Source: Phallus indusiatus
Lineage: Eukaryota; Basidiomycota; Agaricomycetes; Phallales; Phallaceae
Length of the DNA stretch: 64,000 nt
Assembly (NCBI GenBank): GCA_027605045.1
Contig: JAQFWX010000001.1
Coordinates: 248,001-312,000 of the forward strand
Direction of reading: 5' to 3'
This document shows positions 35,844-48,437 of this stretch, piece after piece. Position 1 is the stretch's first letter, and each line of letters begins with the position of its first letter. The translations under genes and the position numbers were made by a program. Under the pieces are notes generated by a model. The model had not been told where the DNA came from and searched no databases. It saw only the letters and a list, made by a program, of their open reading frames with translations.

Positions 35844-37579
35844 GATACTCATTGTGTATATGTACGTTATTTCCAATTGGTTGAGAAATTGAGTGGAATA
35901 TTTTTTTCTGGTGTGATACCCGAAGTATATTTGAGCGCCGTTTGAATTTATTCCATGAACTTGGCGATTAACTTCATGTTTTTTTCTTGCTTCTCCTCGG
36001 CATCGTCGTCAACGTTGGATTTGGTGACGCAAATGGTTTGACTTGGGTGAGTATTGTACCGAATTCACATGTTTCTCCTTTTTCGTTTTTCTATCGATGA
36101 TGTCGATGTATTTTGTAATTGTTCCAACTCCGTTTTTTTGGCTAGTGCCTCTACATACGGAGCGTGACGACCGATGTATCATTATCTGAGATAAATCGTT
36201 CTTTTGAACCTCTCTTGTTTGTAGCTTTGCTCGCTGATTTTTTTAATGCCGTAGAATGACCGCAAGTCTATTACATACACGACTAAATTCTTCTTTAGTT
36301 GAAGATAGCTTCGGCCATGTACAGCTTCAACTTTTCTTTTTTTCATGCCGAGTTGCAACGTTTACATGAATATCTTGGAACCGACCGGCATGCCCCATAA
36401 TATATTAGCGTCCAGCAAAAGCAAAGTGGTTCAACAAGTATGTCTTCCGTACCGATTGCTCGTGCAAATGTGTCGGAGTTGTGTTTATCTGCACTGGAAG
36501 TGAAAGTACATAGACTATAAACTGTGTCATTGTTGAACCTATCTGACACACGGCTGACGGCGACGATCTGGGAACTTTTACTGGTGAGTAAGGCTCAGGG
36601 CCTTTCTATACTGGGCCACCACAACTGAACACTAAACCATTCCTGCGTCCCAATTCGTGCGACCTGTCTGAATTTTTAAGGTTAGCTGGATAAATGACTG
36701 GGTTATGTAGCACGAAAAATCTTTTGTTGCACTGTGCTCCAGGGTTTATGTATGTCAGACTGGAAACCGTCCAAGCCTAGTTGCCTCCAGTCCTGACGGT
36801 TTGTTTTTTTATTCTCCGGCCAATACGAATGTCCCAGTGCGTACAAAAAGACGGCGGTTAAACATTTGGCTCAACGAGTGTCGCAAGACGATGTTTTGGA
36901 AATATCTTGTTTTTTTTTTCCTGTCAACGTAACAAATAATTTATGTGGATACACAATAATAATACAAAATGATATAACCAAGCTGAATGTTAACTTTGAA
37001 AGTGTCCCGTCGATATGTTACGGGGATTATTCTTCAAAACACGATGTCGTTTTTAACATGTAACGTTCAAAAACACAATTCCGTTATTGCCACTAATTAA
37101 CAACAAACGATACGTCAATCACATACAAACACACAAGTACAGCAAACATTTACGTTTCGGTCGATTCATTGAGGGGAGCCGGGAACAGCTCTGCATGAAG
37201 CTAGGAAGATACTGAGTGAGGAACAAGATGGGGAACGTAATATAGTCTCAGTTAAATAGTAATAATCACTCTGAGGGAAATAAAGGGGAAAGTAACTGTA
37301 TTGTAAGAAGGAAACTACTGAGTATATATACTGAAGAGAATTGTCCATGGACCTAGAAACTAAGTGTCCCGGACTGTAATACTAAAGGCTGTCCACAGTT
37401 ACAGAAGGAAAAACATTGTCCTAGCTATTGTTCTAACTAACTCTTGTACTACAGTAGTTATTGAACAAAATTAAATAAAATAAAACATGAAAAATAAATG
37501 AAAAAGGTGCATATATCCTCACAGCCTGTTGGGGAACCCCACATCATAATGGACTAGATCAACCATCATCAATTTAGAA
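35844..37579. repeat. POT downstream flank, first copy of a duplicated block
   Basis: Non-coding. 'gagcgccgtttgaattt...ccatgaacttggcg' (about 35932) and 'cgtcgtcaacgttggatttggtgacgcaaatggtt' (about 36005) recur near 40255, 43973, 51808 and 56226. 36640-36830 is matched by 52182-52370. The right part holds the 3' region of membrane gene A. Confidence 0.75.
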
Positions 37580-39310
37580 CTAATTTTCGTCATGGTCGCC
37601 GACAGCCTGAGCCTCTTCGTCTGGATTTGCTTCATCTTCCGGGTCAGAAAGCTCCACGGTGATAGATTGGTGCGCGTATTGAAGGACACTTCTAATTTGC
37701 AGATTTGGTAAAGATATATCACTCTCTCGAATTCGCTCGAAATTACGACAGCGAAGGTCCAATGTGAAGTCGGCCACTATGATGGTTTGCAGGCTTAAAC
37801 CAATATTCAGAAGGACGTTTAACAGACTATATCGATAGAGTAACTCCTCACACTGTTTGATAGACAGTTAGAATTGACACGGCTTCGAAAAAAATGTTGG
37901 CCTAATCAATCCAGCGTGAAATGAACGGGGTAATTATGTAACACGAGAGTAGAAGTACTTACGGAAATATCAAAGGGAAGATTCAGGTTCGCACTAAGCT
38001 GAATGATAAAAATCTAAGAGGTTATATTAGTCTCATTACTTGATGGAAACTTACCTGAGCCTCTACCGTTTGAAATAAAGCAGAAAGTGTGCTTGGAAAG
38101 TCATGAAAAGTTTCAAGCTGATCTTGACACCAGAATCAAGTACTCACCTGCATATAGCTAAGAGAAATTATTTATTAGCTATCAAAAAGCTGGAGAAGTA
38201 AATCAACTTCACTTTGAAAGAAGAATACCAAAATCAAGCCATTGTATGATCGGAGTCCAGTTTCACGCCTCAGTTTCCACGTTGTCCAAATCTTCTGCGC
38301 ACAAATGCTTAACACAAGAACATTTGTGGCGGCGATGAAAGCACTTGTTAGCCAGTCGAAAGTAACTGCGTGGCCTAAAGGATGTAATTTAAAGGATAAG
38401 GAAAATGACAATCACACACGGCTGATGCTAGGGATTTGAAATTGAGTTAATTGAGTCAAGTAAGAATATAAGAATTTACTGGGGAATCACAGGTTGGCAT
38501 TCTGGAATTACGATGGCCTCTATCATAATAGGATAAGATGTATGTTCTCACGGAATAACCTGATGTTTGTCACCAATTACTGCTACAAACAAAACCGAAA
38601 AGAAGCCAAAACACAAGGCTGTGGTCAAGATTCGGCTACCTTGACACAAGGAATATGCTCGAGAGATCAATAGACCTGAAACAATCATTAAATGTTATAA
38701 GCTTGATAAAAGAGAAAAACCTTGTGTTCCAATGTACGACAAACTGGACATCGCGTATTGAGTATTGGCGAGCCGAAAACAGGTGCTGTGATTGGGCATT
38801 CAAGTTTGAGGGAATACTAAGAGCAAAATATCTCACTCAATCGACTGAAAAAAGTCAGCTGGTCATCTAGATAATGTAGTTCTTGACTTTTGAGGCAGAA
38901 CCCACTCACCGTTAATGGTGAGAAGTTGAGATAGATAATAAGCACCTGCTGAATTAAGAGGGGATATTTCGTGAAAAGATAGAGCAGCGCGGGCAAGCTC
39001 ATTGAGTTCCAACTAGACCATATGGTTTTTATTTCACGTGGAAGGTTCAACAATATGTTATAAAAAAGAAGTACTGTTCCAGCATTCGAGTGTTATCATC
39101 GATTCCTCCGAGTCGCTACTGAACAGTGTAAGTCACTTACCTGAGGCACTGACTAATGCGTAACCATAATTCGTGCTGGTAATTTGAGATGAATATGGGT
39201 TGTATACTGTGCATGACAAAGAACAATACATGTACTTACGAAATGAAGTCATCTTGGATGAAGGCATTCAGCTCAGCGACCTCAGCCATGGTGATATTTG
39301 AAGCGTTCAT
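37580..39310 (-). CDS. DUF6533-like membrane protein, array copy A
   Basis: A multi-exon gene read on the minus strand. Start MNASNITMAEVAELNAFIQ (ATG at 39308-39310), then NYGYALVSAS and VLLFYNILLNLPREIKTIW followed by SLPALLYLFTKYPLLIQQVL. This is the DUF6533 layout: helix, charged turn with W, helix. Further exons read AMSSLSYIGTQ, GLLISRAYSLCQGSRILTTA, FGFFSVLF and AATNVLVLSICAQKIW, then WKLRRETGLRSYNGLI. The last exon is a conserved cytoplasmic tail, DFTLDLRCRNFERIRES...VHQSITVELS-like with acidic end EDEANPDEE, stop at 37580. About seven helices are likely; function unknown. The frame is open through every exon I could trace. Very short exons (such as the one containing CTATATGCAG) make exact joins uncertain. 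Confidence 0.75.
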
Positions 39311-41082
39311 CTTCTCAAGTATGGGCCAGAAGTCTGGAACCTGAAATAATGGCTCCCATAACTTGAGTCCTTAAATAGTGCTTAAGAGGAATGATTTACC
39401 GAGCCTGGAGCTCATTGGGGTTGGGTTGATGCACCCTCAAAAGGACGGCTTCGAAGAGGTGCGGTATCGGCCTATTAAAAGAACAATTAATCAATGAACA
39501 CGATGGTGATTTTAATTGAGAGGTAAGGTGATGCCCTGAGGCAGTAGTCAGAAAGAAAAGTCAAACCAACTCGTATCTCATAGCAATAGATTTCAAAACA
39601 GATACATCAGGCAACGCATCTTTTTGTGTTATAACTACTCACTGCTCACCTGTCAAGGTGATATTTTGGATGTCATATACATCAAAGATTAGTTTATAAA
39701 TACGTGCCTTTGTTTCTTTACCTCCGCTTTTAATCGCTTCTCTATCACATCAATAAACCACCCACTGGCAGGATGATGCGCGCAATTGAGTCAAGCGTAT
39801 GTGTTGATTAGAGCATGAAACATTTATCGGAAATATGACGTCACTCTGGAAACCTGCTCTTTTAAATAGCTTTCCCAAATTGCAATCTTTCAGCAAGTTG
39901 CAAGCTCAACTATGAGGTTTAATTTTTATTCGGCATTTTCATATTATCGTTTTCTTTCCCAGATAATATTTTCTATATCCTAACTTCGTTCAAGTACTGA
40001 ACCGATGAACTGTTCAAGGTTGATTGACTTCAAAATCAGACGGAAGATTCGGTGTCTCCAACTTATATGTGATCCCATTGTGATCGCTCCAAGTTCTATC
40101 ACTAGGGGTGAAAGTGAGAAGACTTCGACTGAGAACGGTAATGAAGGTGATGTGACGTCAGTGGAGAAGGAGAAAGAACGGGGTTATACATACTTGCGAT
40201 TGGTTGAAAAATTGAGTGAAATATTTTTTTCTGGTGTGATACCCGAAAGTTTATTTGAGCGCCGTTGAATTCGTTCCGTGAACTTTGGCGGTTAACTTTT
40301 TAACTTTCAAGTTTTTTTCTTGCTTCTCCTCAGTATCGTCGTCGACGTTGGATTTGGTGGCGCAGATGGTTCGAGTTGGGTGAGTATTGTACCGAATTTC
40401 ATATTTTCTCCTTCTTTTTTTCCCTTCTATCAATGATGTCTTGATCGATGTAGACGTGGAGCTATCATGACGACTACTGCCCATATGCCTTCTGAACTTT
40501 GACTTTCCTTTCCTCATTTTCAAGCTCATGACGTTTTGACTAATGTTTCTTTCTCTCTTATTTTACAGATTTGGCGATATAAGGCTTCAAAGTTCTTGAA
40601 CACTCCGAATCTTCTCGGCCTTGCGAAACAATTGGCCCAGGCGGGTGCTACTTTCGCCAAGATCCTATCATATTGGTGGTTCGTTTCGTTATCCGTCAAT
40701 GTGAACGTTCAGACACACGCAAAGGACGGCATGTAGTTGTGGCTAAACATTTGGATCGATGCGTGGTGCGAGGCCGGGACGTTCCGAAATTATTTTGTAT
40801 CTCTCTGTCGAGTCTGTCCGCATCGTACTGTCCTTCTTTTTCGACGATTTGTATGTATACGCAACCAATAGTATAATCAAGCTGAGAGTTATCTCAGAGT
40901 GTTTCATCAAAGCGCCTGATATTATTCTTCAAAATACACACGACAAGATGCAATTCGCCCTAATTATTACACAACGACAATATATCAATCACATACAGAC
41001 TCAGTACATCAATACAGCAAACATTTACGTCCCCGATCGATCATGATCACTACCCCCAGACGTCATCATTTTTATATTCATT
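39311..41082. repeat. Promoter of copy A plus POT tail fragment and flank
   Basis: 39640-39800 (…cacccactggcaggatgatgcgcgcaattgagtc) is the conserved upstream region of copy A and recurs at 46870-47040 and 59150-59290. 40117-40183 is a decayed copy of the POT last exon (gatgtgacgtcagtggagaagg). 40184-41040 repeats the POT downstream flank. No intact gene is present. Confidence 0.7.
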
Positions 41083-42838
41083 TTAGGGCTGGTTTCCGTC
41101 GTGGTCGCTGATAGCTTGAGCCTCGTCATCTATATTTATGTCTTCCGGAGTAGAAAGTTCCACGGTAATAGATTGGTGCACGTATTGAAGGACACTTTTG
41201 ATTTGCATGCTTGGGAGAGATATATCGCTCTCTCGGATTCGCTCTGAATTACGACAGCGAAGGTCTAATGTGAAATCGGCCACTATAATAACTTGAAAAC
41301 TTGGGGGGGCTAGAGTCAGAAATGATAGGATTTAAGCCGACGAAAAAAAAAAACCCTCACGCTCTTTGAAACAGAACCAGAATTTGCACGGTGTTGTAAA
41401 AGTAATTTACCTATCAATTGATGATTCAATGAATGCCGGAAATAATTATGAATGGGGTATATATCATGGAGTATGCTGCGGAGGGTGAAAAGTGCTTACA
41501 GAATCTACGTCGTCAGCGATCTAGGTAACGGTGATTATAAACAAAATCAGCAACATCATTCGTCAAAAACTTTACCTGTGATTCTACTGGTTCCGTGAAG
41601 ATGATGATGATGCTTGGGCAAATCATGAGGCAGATTGATCTTGACACAAAGACTGAGTGCCTACCAGCATATAGCTGGGAAAATTACTCGCTAATCATTC
41701 CCCAAAAGACGAATGAAAGTCTTACTTTGTACCAAGAATAGGTAAATAAGTCCGTTATAACACCGAAGACCAGTTTCTCGCCTCAGTTTCCACGTCTTCC
41801 AAATGCTCCACATACAAATGCTCAACACAAGAAAATTTGAGAAAGCGGTGAACGCATTTGTAATCCAAGAGAGGACAATCTCTTCGTCTGGAGTATTATT
41901 TGAGAAAATAGATGAAAATTTAATAGTTGAACATAGGACATACGGGTGATGCTGAATATTAGACTGTCAATAAATTTAAAAAGCAATTTGAAAGATGATG
42001 ATTTATTTCATCAGTATCAAACCTTGTCTCACATCCAGAGTATTTAGTGGTTACTGCGAAAAGAATTAGGATAAGTCTATCATCGTGAAAATAACTTCTC
42101 AGCGAATTTCTTACTGAATAAATTCAAAGACGAAGCCGCAAAATAACTAAGAAGTAAAATTGCTATTAGTATTCGGCCGCCTTGACACAGGGCATATGCC
42201 CGAGCGACCAATAAGCCTGAAATAATTTAATCCCCTTTGATTAGAACTTGATGAGCACGTAGAAACCTTGAACACTAATATATGACAAAGTGCCCATAAC
42301 GTTTCTGATATTAATGAGCGTATCACAGGTGCTTTGATCGTTCTTGTATAAGCTTCATAAAATTTATCAAGAATCAGGTGATCTCACCTCACGGACTAAG
42401 ATTTGGAAATTAAAATGATGAAAACTTTTGAGACGGCACTACTAGGACACGACTCACTGAGAATGATCCGATGTTAATGTAGAAAATGAGAACTTGTTCG
42501 ACAAAGAGGGGATAGATTGTAAAGATATAGAGCGGCAAGACCAAGCTAAAGTGATTCCAGTTTGACCATATAGCTTTTATCTCGCGTGAAAAATTGAGCA
42601 GCGTGCTGTAGAAAACAAGCGCTAGTATATTCCAAAGTTTTTGTCAGAGTCGCCTTCTCCGTATCAAGGTTTCGAAATTACTTGCTTAGAGAACTGAGCA
42701 ATGACCAGTCATAAACTTGGCTGATAATTTTGAAGTTAACGATGTAAATAATAAGCAAAAAGAACGATATACATACAAAAGAAAGTCTTGTTGAATAGTG
42801 AAACTGCTGCTCATGTTGGTGTTCGTACTGTTGTTCAT
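41083..42838 (-). CDS. DUF6533-like membrane protein, array copy B
   Basis: Start MNNSTNTNMSSSFTIQQDF (ATG at 42836-42838). DUF6533-type exon: STLLNFSREIKAIWSNWNHF, SLVLPLYIFTIYPLFVEQVL. Later LLVARAYALCQGGRILIAIL, FLVLSICMWSIWKTWKLRRE, and the tail DFTLDLRCRNSERIRESDIS, ending EDINIDDEAQ, stop at 41083. It is the most diverged of the intact copies (CWNHF in place of WNSMS, and a different first exon), so it probably split off earliest. No break was found in traced exons. Confidence 0.72.
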
Positions 42839-44492
42839 CTTCGAGCTATCAAACTTGACTTTGGCGGTCTTAAAAATTGTAAAAAGTGTTGCTAGTTTTT
42901 ATATTGTTAAAGTGCAATCACCATCAGTCAATTTGACGGATTGTCATTAAAAGAACCCCAACGTCGGAAAGATGCGGTATGATTATCCATCCACTCTTTT
43001 GAAATGAAGTTAAATGAATAATATGCTAGGGTCATCACCGTTAGATCTCAGTTACGCTCTAACGACAACGATCCATTTGTGACGGGCTTCTTTTAAGTTT
43101 AGCTTGTTTGCGAGCATGCTATTTACCCTGTTCTTCGCTGGTAGATAGAGGTGAAAAGGAAAAACTAAACAAGATATAATTAAGAATGCGAGAGTGAAGT
43201 GTGTCAAGAAAAAACCCTTAATGGTGGTACTGTAATATGTTGGCTCTTCACGCCGACCCGGAGCTTCCTTTGAAACATTTAAACTCGAGCCATTATCGCA
43301 CATCGGGGCGGTGTTTGAGTGGCAGGTGTGTGAGATGTTGACTCTGAAGGAATTTTATCCGCCTGGAGCTCCAGTGCCATGATGATGAGCGCGAGCGTAA
43401 TAGACAGAACGTTAATAGACAACACAAAGAGAATGAATGTATATTATCGGTAAAACTGCAATGGAATACTGTCGACGAACATCAGCCTAATGAACTGCGA
43501 TAGTCAAGTTGAGCTACTAATCCCAGACTGAAAGCCAACTGAGATCGAACAGGCTTGGAGCAACAAACCTCATCCAGATACATCAAATTGTTGATATGAT
43601 TATCTGAATTCATGCCATGTGTCCCGTCTTTTCCGACTCCGTGTCATCTTCGCAAGTCTGTCAAGATGATATGGCCGCTACTCCGTAGCTGAGAAACGAG
43701 CTTCGGCGCACATGCTATGCCTGAAACATAGTTCGCGTCAACATTCAGTTTGGTCCTGCTTGTGATGATCAGGTTCTGGGGTACAGCAGGTAATACGTGT
43801 TGTTGGACACTAGTGAGTAGAGAAGGAGAATCTTATCGTAATTTAGAAGAGGTACGGATGTGATTGGTAATGGTAATGGAGGCAACGCGATGTCGATGGA
43901 GATCTAGAAAGAGAAAGAGCGGGTGTTTTGTATGTTATACTTGACTGATTGGTTTGAAAATTGAGTGGATTTGAGCGCCGTTTGAATTTTTCCGTGAACT
44001 CGGCTCGGTTAACTTTCTTGTTGGTCTATCCGGGGTGGTCCCGCCCATGTCGCGTCAAGCGCAAATTCCAACGAAAAGTCAAAAAAACACTCAACTCGTA
44101 ATGACGTTGCATCATGATTTGTGCCCATTCTCGGATTTTAGGACCCCATCGGTTTGTTTTGTTCTCAGTGAATAAGAATCTTCGGACGCACGGAAAAGAT
44201 AGCTTGCAATGGTATGTAGATGTGGCTGAACATTGGGTTCGATGAGGAGCGCAAGCCCGTGATGCGTGACGTTTCAACTCAGTTCCGAGTGTCTTATTTC
44301 TCCTGCAGTATCCACGCTGTACAATCCTTTTCTCTTTTGACGACTCGGTATACCGATAAACCTGCGCCTTAATTACACAATAACAGTACATCAACATCAA
44401 TATACAAACTCAATACATCAACCTTTTCAGCATTACAGTAAAAGTATACGCTCCGATCGATCATGAACACTAGCCCAAGCATTTAGATTCTT
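42839..44492. repeat. Spacer with a small open frame and a POT tail fragment
   Basis: A minus-strand frame at 43052-43303 has one helix (FFLTHFTLAFLIISCLVFPF) and a polar end. The upstream frame (FILFVLSINVLSITLALIIM) is one base out of phase, so it may be a broken small membrane protein. 43819-43926 is a decayed POT last exon. 43973-44440 repeats the POT downstream flank and is closest to 56226-56640. Confidence 0.55.
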
Positions 44493-46236
44493 TCAGGGCT
44501 GGGTACCATCGTAGTCGTCGACAGCCGGAACGTCCTCATCCAAGCCTGGATTTATATCTTCCGGAGTGGAAAGTTCTACCGTAATAGATTGGTGCACGAA
44601 TTGAAGGACACTTCTGATATCCAGATTCGGTAAAGATATATCACTCTCTCGAATTCGCTTGGAATTACGACAGCGAAGGTCCAATGTGAAGTCAGCCACT
44701 ATGATGACTTGCAGGCTTAGGCCAAAATTCAGAAGGACGGTTAACAGATTATATATATTGATAGAGTGACCCTCACGTGGATTGGTAGGCAGCTAGGATT
44801 GTCACGACTTCGTAAACAATATCGGCCTATTGATAACCAGGCCAGCGTGAAATGAACGGGGATAATGTAACACGATCGGTACTTACGGTAATATCAGTGG
44901 GAACATTCAAGTACACAGCAAGCTGGATGATAGCAATTCGAAAGATCATATTAGTCTCATTACTTGATGAAAACTTACCTGAACCTCTATTGTTGTAACT
45001 AAAGCAGAGAGTGTACTTCAAGTTGGGGAAGCCATGACAAAGTTCAAATTTATTTCGACAAGAAAATCAAGTCCTCACCTGAATGTAGCTGAGAGTAATT
45101 ATTTAGTAGTTTTCAAACTGTCGGAAAACTAAATTAACTTTACTTTGCATGAAGAATACAAATATCAAGGCATTGTAGGATCGGAGCCCAGTTTCACGCC
45201 TCACTTTCCACATTATCCAAATCTTCCGCGCACAAATACTTAACACAAGGACATTTGCGGCGACGGTGAAAGTATCTTGTAACCAGTAGAGAATAACTGC
45301 ATGGCCTCCAGAATGTAATCTAAAGAATAAGGAAATTTGAAAAGTTACATACGGCTGGTGCTAGAGATTCAAAATTGAGTTGACTTGTACTTCGTAAGTA
45401 AGGATGTGATTTACTGGTTAATTCCAATTTGGCACCCCGGAAGCACTATTTCCTCTATTAAGATAGGATAAGATGTATGTCCTCACGAAATAACCTGATG
45501 TTTGTCACCGATTATGTCTATGACCAAAACAGAAAAGAAGCCAAAAAACAAGGCCGTGGTCAGGATTCGGCCACCTTGACACAAGGAATATGCTCGAGAG
45601 ATCAATAGACCTGAAACGATCATTGAATGTTGTAAAGATTGATCAAAAGACAAAAACCTTGTGAGCCAATGTACGACAAACTAGACATCACGTTTGAAGC
45701 ATTAATGAGCCGAGAACAGGTCCTGTGATTGAGCATTCAAGTTTGAGGGAATACTAAAAGCAAAATATCCCACCTAGTCGACTGAAGAAAGTCGTATGGT
45801 CATTGAAATAATGGAAGTTTCGATTTTTGAGGCAGAAGCAACTCACTGTTGATGGTGAGAGGTTGATACAGATAATAAGTACCTGCTGAATCAAGAGGGG
45901 ATATTTTGTAAAAACATAGAGCAGCGCGGGCAAGCTCGTTGAATTCCAACTAGACCATATAGTTTTTATTTCACGTGGAAGGTTCAACAATATGCTATAA
46001 AAAAGAAGTACTGTCCCAGCGTTCCAGTGTTATCATCGTGTCCGAGTCGGTTACCGAATCAGTGTAAGTCACTTACCTGAAGCACCGACTAATGCGTAAT
46101 CATAATTCATGCTGGTAAAAAAAATGAATATGCGTTCTATACTGTGCATACAAAGAATGGTACATGTACTTACTAAACGAAGTCAAATTGGCTCAGGGCA
46201 TTCAGCTCAGCCGTGGTGATATTTGAAGTGTTCATC
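44493..46236 (-). CDS. DUF6533-like membrane protein, array copy C
   Basis: Start MNTSNITTAELNALSQFDF (ATG at 46234-46236). Traced exons: NILLNLPREIKTIW-type with SLPALLYVFTKYPLLIQQVL, NASNVMSSLSYIGSQ, LLISRAYSLCQGGRILTTAL, FFGFFSVLVIDIIG, FTVAANVLVLSICARKIW and the tail DFTLDLRCRNSKRIRESDIS, ending with acidic LDEDVPAVDDYDG, stop at 44493. It is very close to copies A and F in exons and introns, indicating a recent duplication. No disruption was seen. Confidence 0.75.
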
Positions 46237-47700
46237 TTCTCGAGTACGTTCCAGAATTCTGTGGCCTGAAATAATAGTTCCCATAACTTGGGTCCTTAAA
46301 TAGTGCTTAAGAAAAATGATTTACCGAGCCTGAGGTACATTGGGGGTTGCGTTGGTGCACCCTCGAAAGGACGGCTTTGAAGAGGTGCGGTTTCGGCGTA
46401 TTGAAAGAATGATTTATCAATTTATCAATGAGCACGGTGATGATTCTAATTGAGAGGTAAGGTCAATGGATATGTGCACACTGTTGATAACCGACGCTGA
46501 ATCTCAGCGGCCCCGCGGGATCAACTGACTTGCTTTCAGCTTCCTGGAGCTTTTCCCCTTAAAATTTCGTGTTTCGCCTGGATATCTGAGAATGATATTT
46601 TCAGGAAGAGTATATGGCTTAGCGGAAGATATGCTTTCTCGGCAGGGGAAGTCTTAAATGTCGTATCTGAAAAAGACACCGACCCGTCCCGATTTACTCA
46701 TGACATTGTTGTATACATGAGTTTCATGTATACAACAATGATTATTGAGATTACAGGGATTTAACTATCGTAGACCGAACAACTGATTCAGACCAGCTCA
46801 TATCATCTCATAGCAACAGATTCCCTAACAGATATATCAAGCAACGCCTCTTTCGTATCTCTGTGCTATAACCACTCACTGCTCACCTGTCAAGATGATA
46901 TTTTGGATGTCATATGTATCAAAGATTAGCTTGTACGTGCCTTTGTTTCTGTACCTCCGCTTTTAACCGCTTCGCTAGTACATCAACAAACCACCCACTG
47001 GCAGGATGATGCGCGCAATTGAGTCGGGGGTATTGATAAGAGCATGCGACGTCCACCGGACATGACGACGTTACTCTGGGCAACCTACTCCTTCAAATAA
47101 CGTTCCCAGATTGCAATCCTTCAGCATTGCAAGCTCAACTACGAGGATTCAGATTTTATTCGGCATTTTTTTCATATCAACGTTTCCTTTCCCGGGTAAT
47201 ATTGTCTCATATACTGATTTCGTTCAATTACTGAACCGATCATAGATTGTTCGAGACGGGTTGACTTCAGAAGGAAGATCGGGTGTCTCCAACTTCGATG
47301 TCGTCCCATCGTGATCGCTCCAAGCTCTATCACTGGGGATGCAAGTGAGAAGACTTCGATTGAAATGAGAATGGAGATGGTATCTCGCCGGAGGGGAAGG
47401 AAAAATATATACTCTTTACATTCGAAGTAAACCTTCCTCGTCTCTTGCTTCTCGTTACGTGGCATCGACCGATATACGTCACCGCTCCGGGATAAACTGT
47501 TGCTTTATCATTTTTTTGAAACTTCTGCTCACCGATTGTTTGTTTTTGTTCGGTTAGTATGAGTACTCGCAGAAGATTCAGTGTTCTCAACGTTACTGTC
47601 TTTGACATAGTTACATGGTGACTTCTTTATATATAACAATTAGCCAACGTGCTAGACACAATTTCCATCATTATCACAATAAGGTATCCATCATCACCAT
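46237..47700. repeat. Promoter of copy C and POT tail fragment
   Basis: It contains the shared upstream block (46870-47040), a perfect hairpin (46704-46740), and a short decayed POT last-exon fragment (about 47348-47402). No gene is supported. Confidence 0.6.
46704..46740. repeat. Perfect 17-bp-arm hairpin
   Basis: Arms 46704-46720 and 46724-46740 are exact reverse complements around GTT. The related region at 58910-58930 upstream of copy F has only one arm, so this palindrome arose after the units separated. Confidence 0.85.
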
Positions 47701-47729
47701 GAGATAAGGTCTGTTCTTTTCTCTTACCG

Positions 47730-48437
47730 ACCACGTTTAAGAATAAAGCTGCGAAAAATCTAAAAATTAAGGCAACAGTTAATATTCGGTCGCCCTGATA
47801 CAAGGAATAAGCTCTAGCGACTAATAAGCCTAAAAGAATCGCTCAATGTCCTAAACCTTTAATTGATAAATAGACAAAAACCTTGAACACCAATGTATGA
47901 CAAAATTTTCATTGCATTCCCAACATAGAAAAATGGACAGATTCTTTATCGCCCACGTTTTGAATCAGCATGAGGTTTTATGAAATCTAGAAACCAGAAG
48001 ATTCTCACGTCTCCGGCTTTGAAAAGGAGTCAACATTTGAGATCTTAAGCAACATCATTCTTAGGTTCACTTACATGTCCCACATCAATATAGAAAAGAA
48101 GTACTTGATCAATAAGTAGCGGATATCTTGTAAGAATATAAAGCAGTGCGGGAAGGCTAGTTGATTTCCATGACCATATAGCTTCTACTTCGCGACTAAA
48201 ATCAAGCAATGCACTGTAAAGGAAAAGTGCTAACGGTCTGAGCTTTGTCGTACAGTCGTAGTAATGGATGGACGCTGTTGAGTGGCTTACTTGAAGAACT
48301 AATTAACGCGAAACAATAAACCTGACTGATATTTTAAGCTAAATCTATATTCCTTGACGATTGAGGCATGAAAAATAAAGGTATGCGTACACATAATAAT
48401 CTCCTTGGATGATGGACCTCAATTCCGAGTCAGTCAT
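47730..48437 (-). pseudogene. Truncated DUF6533-like copy D
   Basis: The 5' half of the membrane gene only: start MTDSELRSIIQGDYY (ATG at 48435-48437), ALLDFSREVEAIWSWKSTSL, PALLYILTRYPLLIDQVLLF, KILSYIGVQ, GLLVARAYSLYQGDRILTVA. Homology stops at about 47730. The third-quarter exon (VLSICxxKIW) and the conserved tail (DFTLDLRCRN) are missing, being replaced by unrelated sequence and a POT fragment. Confidence 0.7.

Noticed and set aside
44026..44400. 124-codon minus-strand open frame
   Set aside because: It lies in the duplicated POT downstream flank, and the equivalent frame is not preserved in the matching copy at 56.2-56.6 kb.
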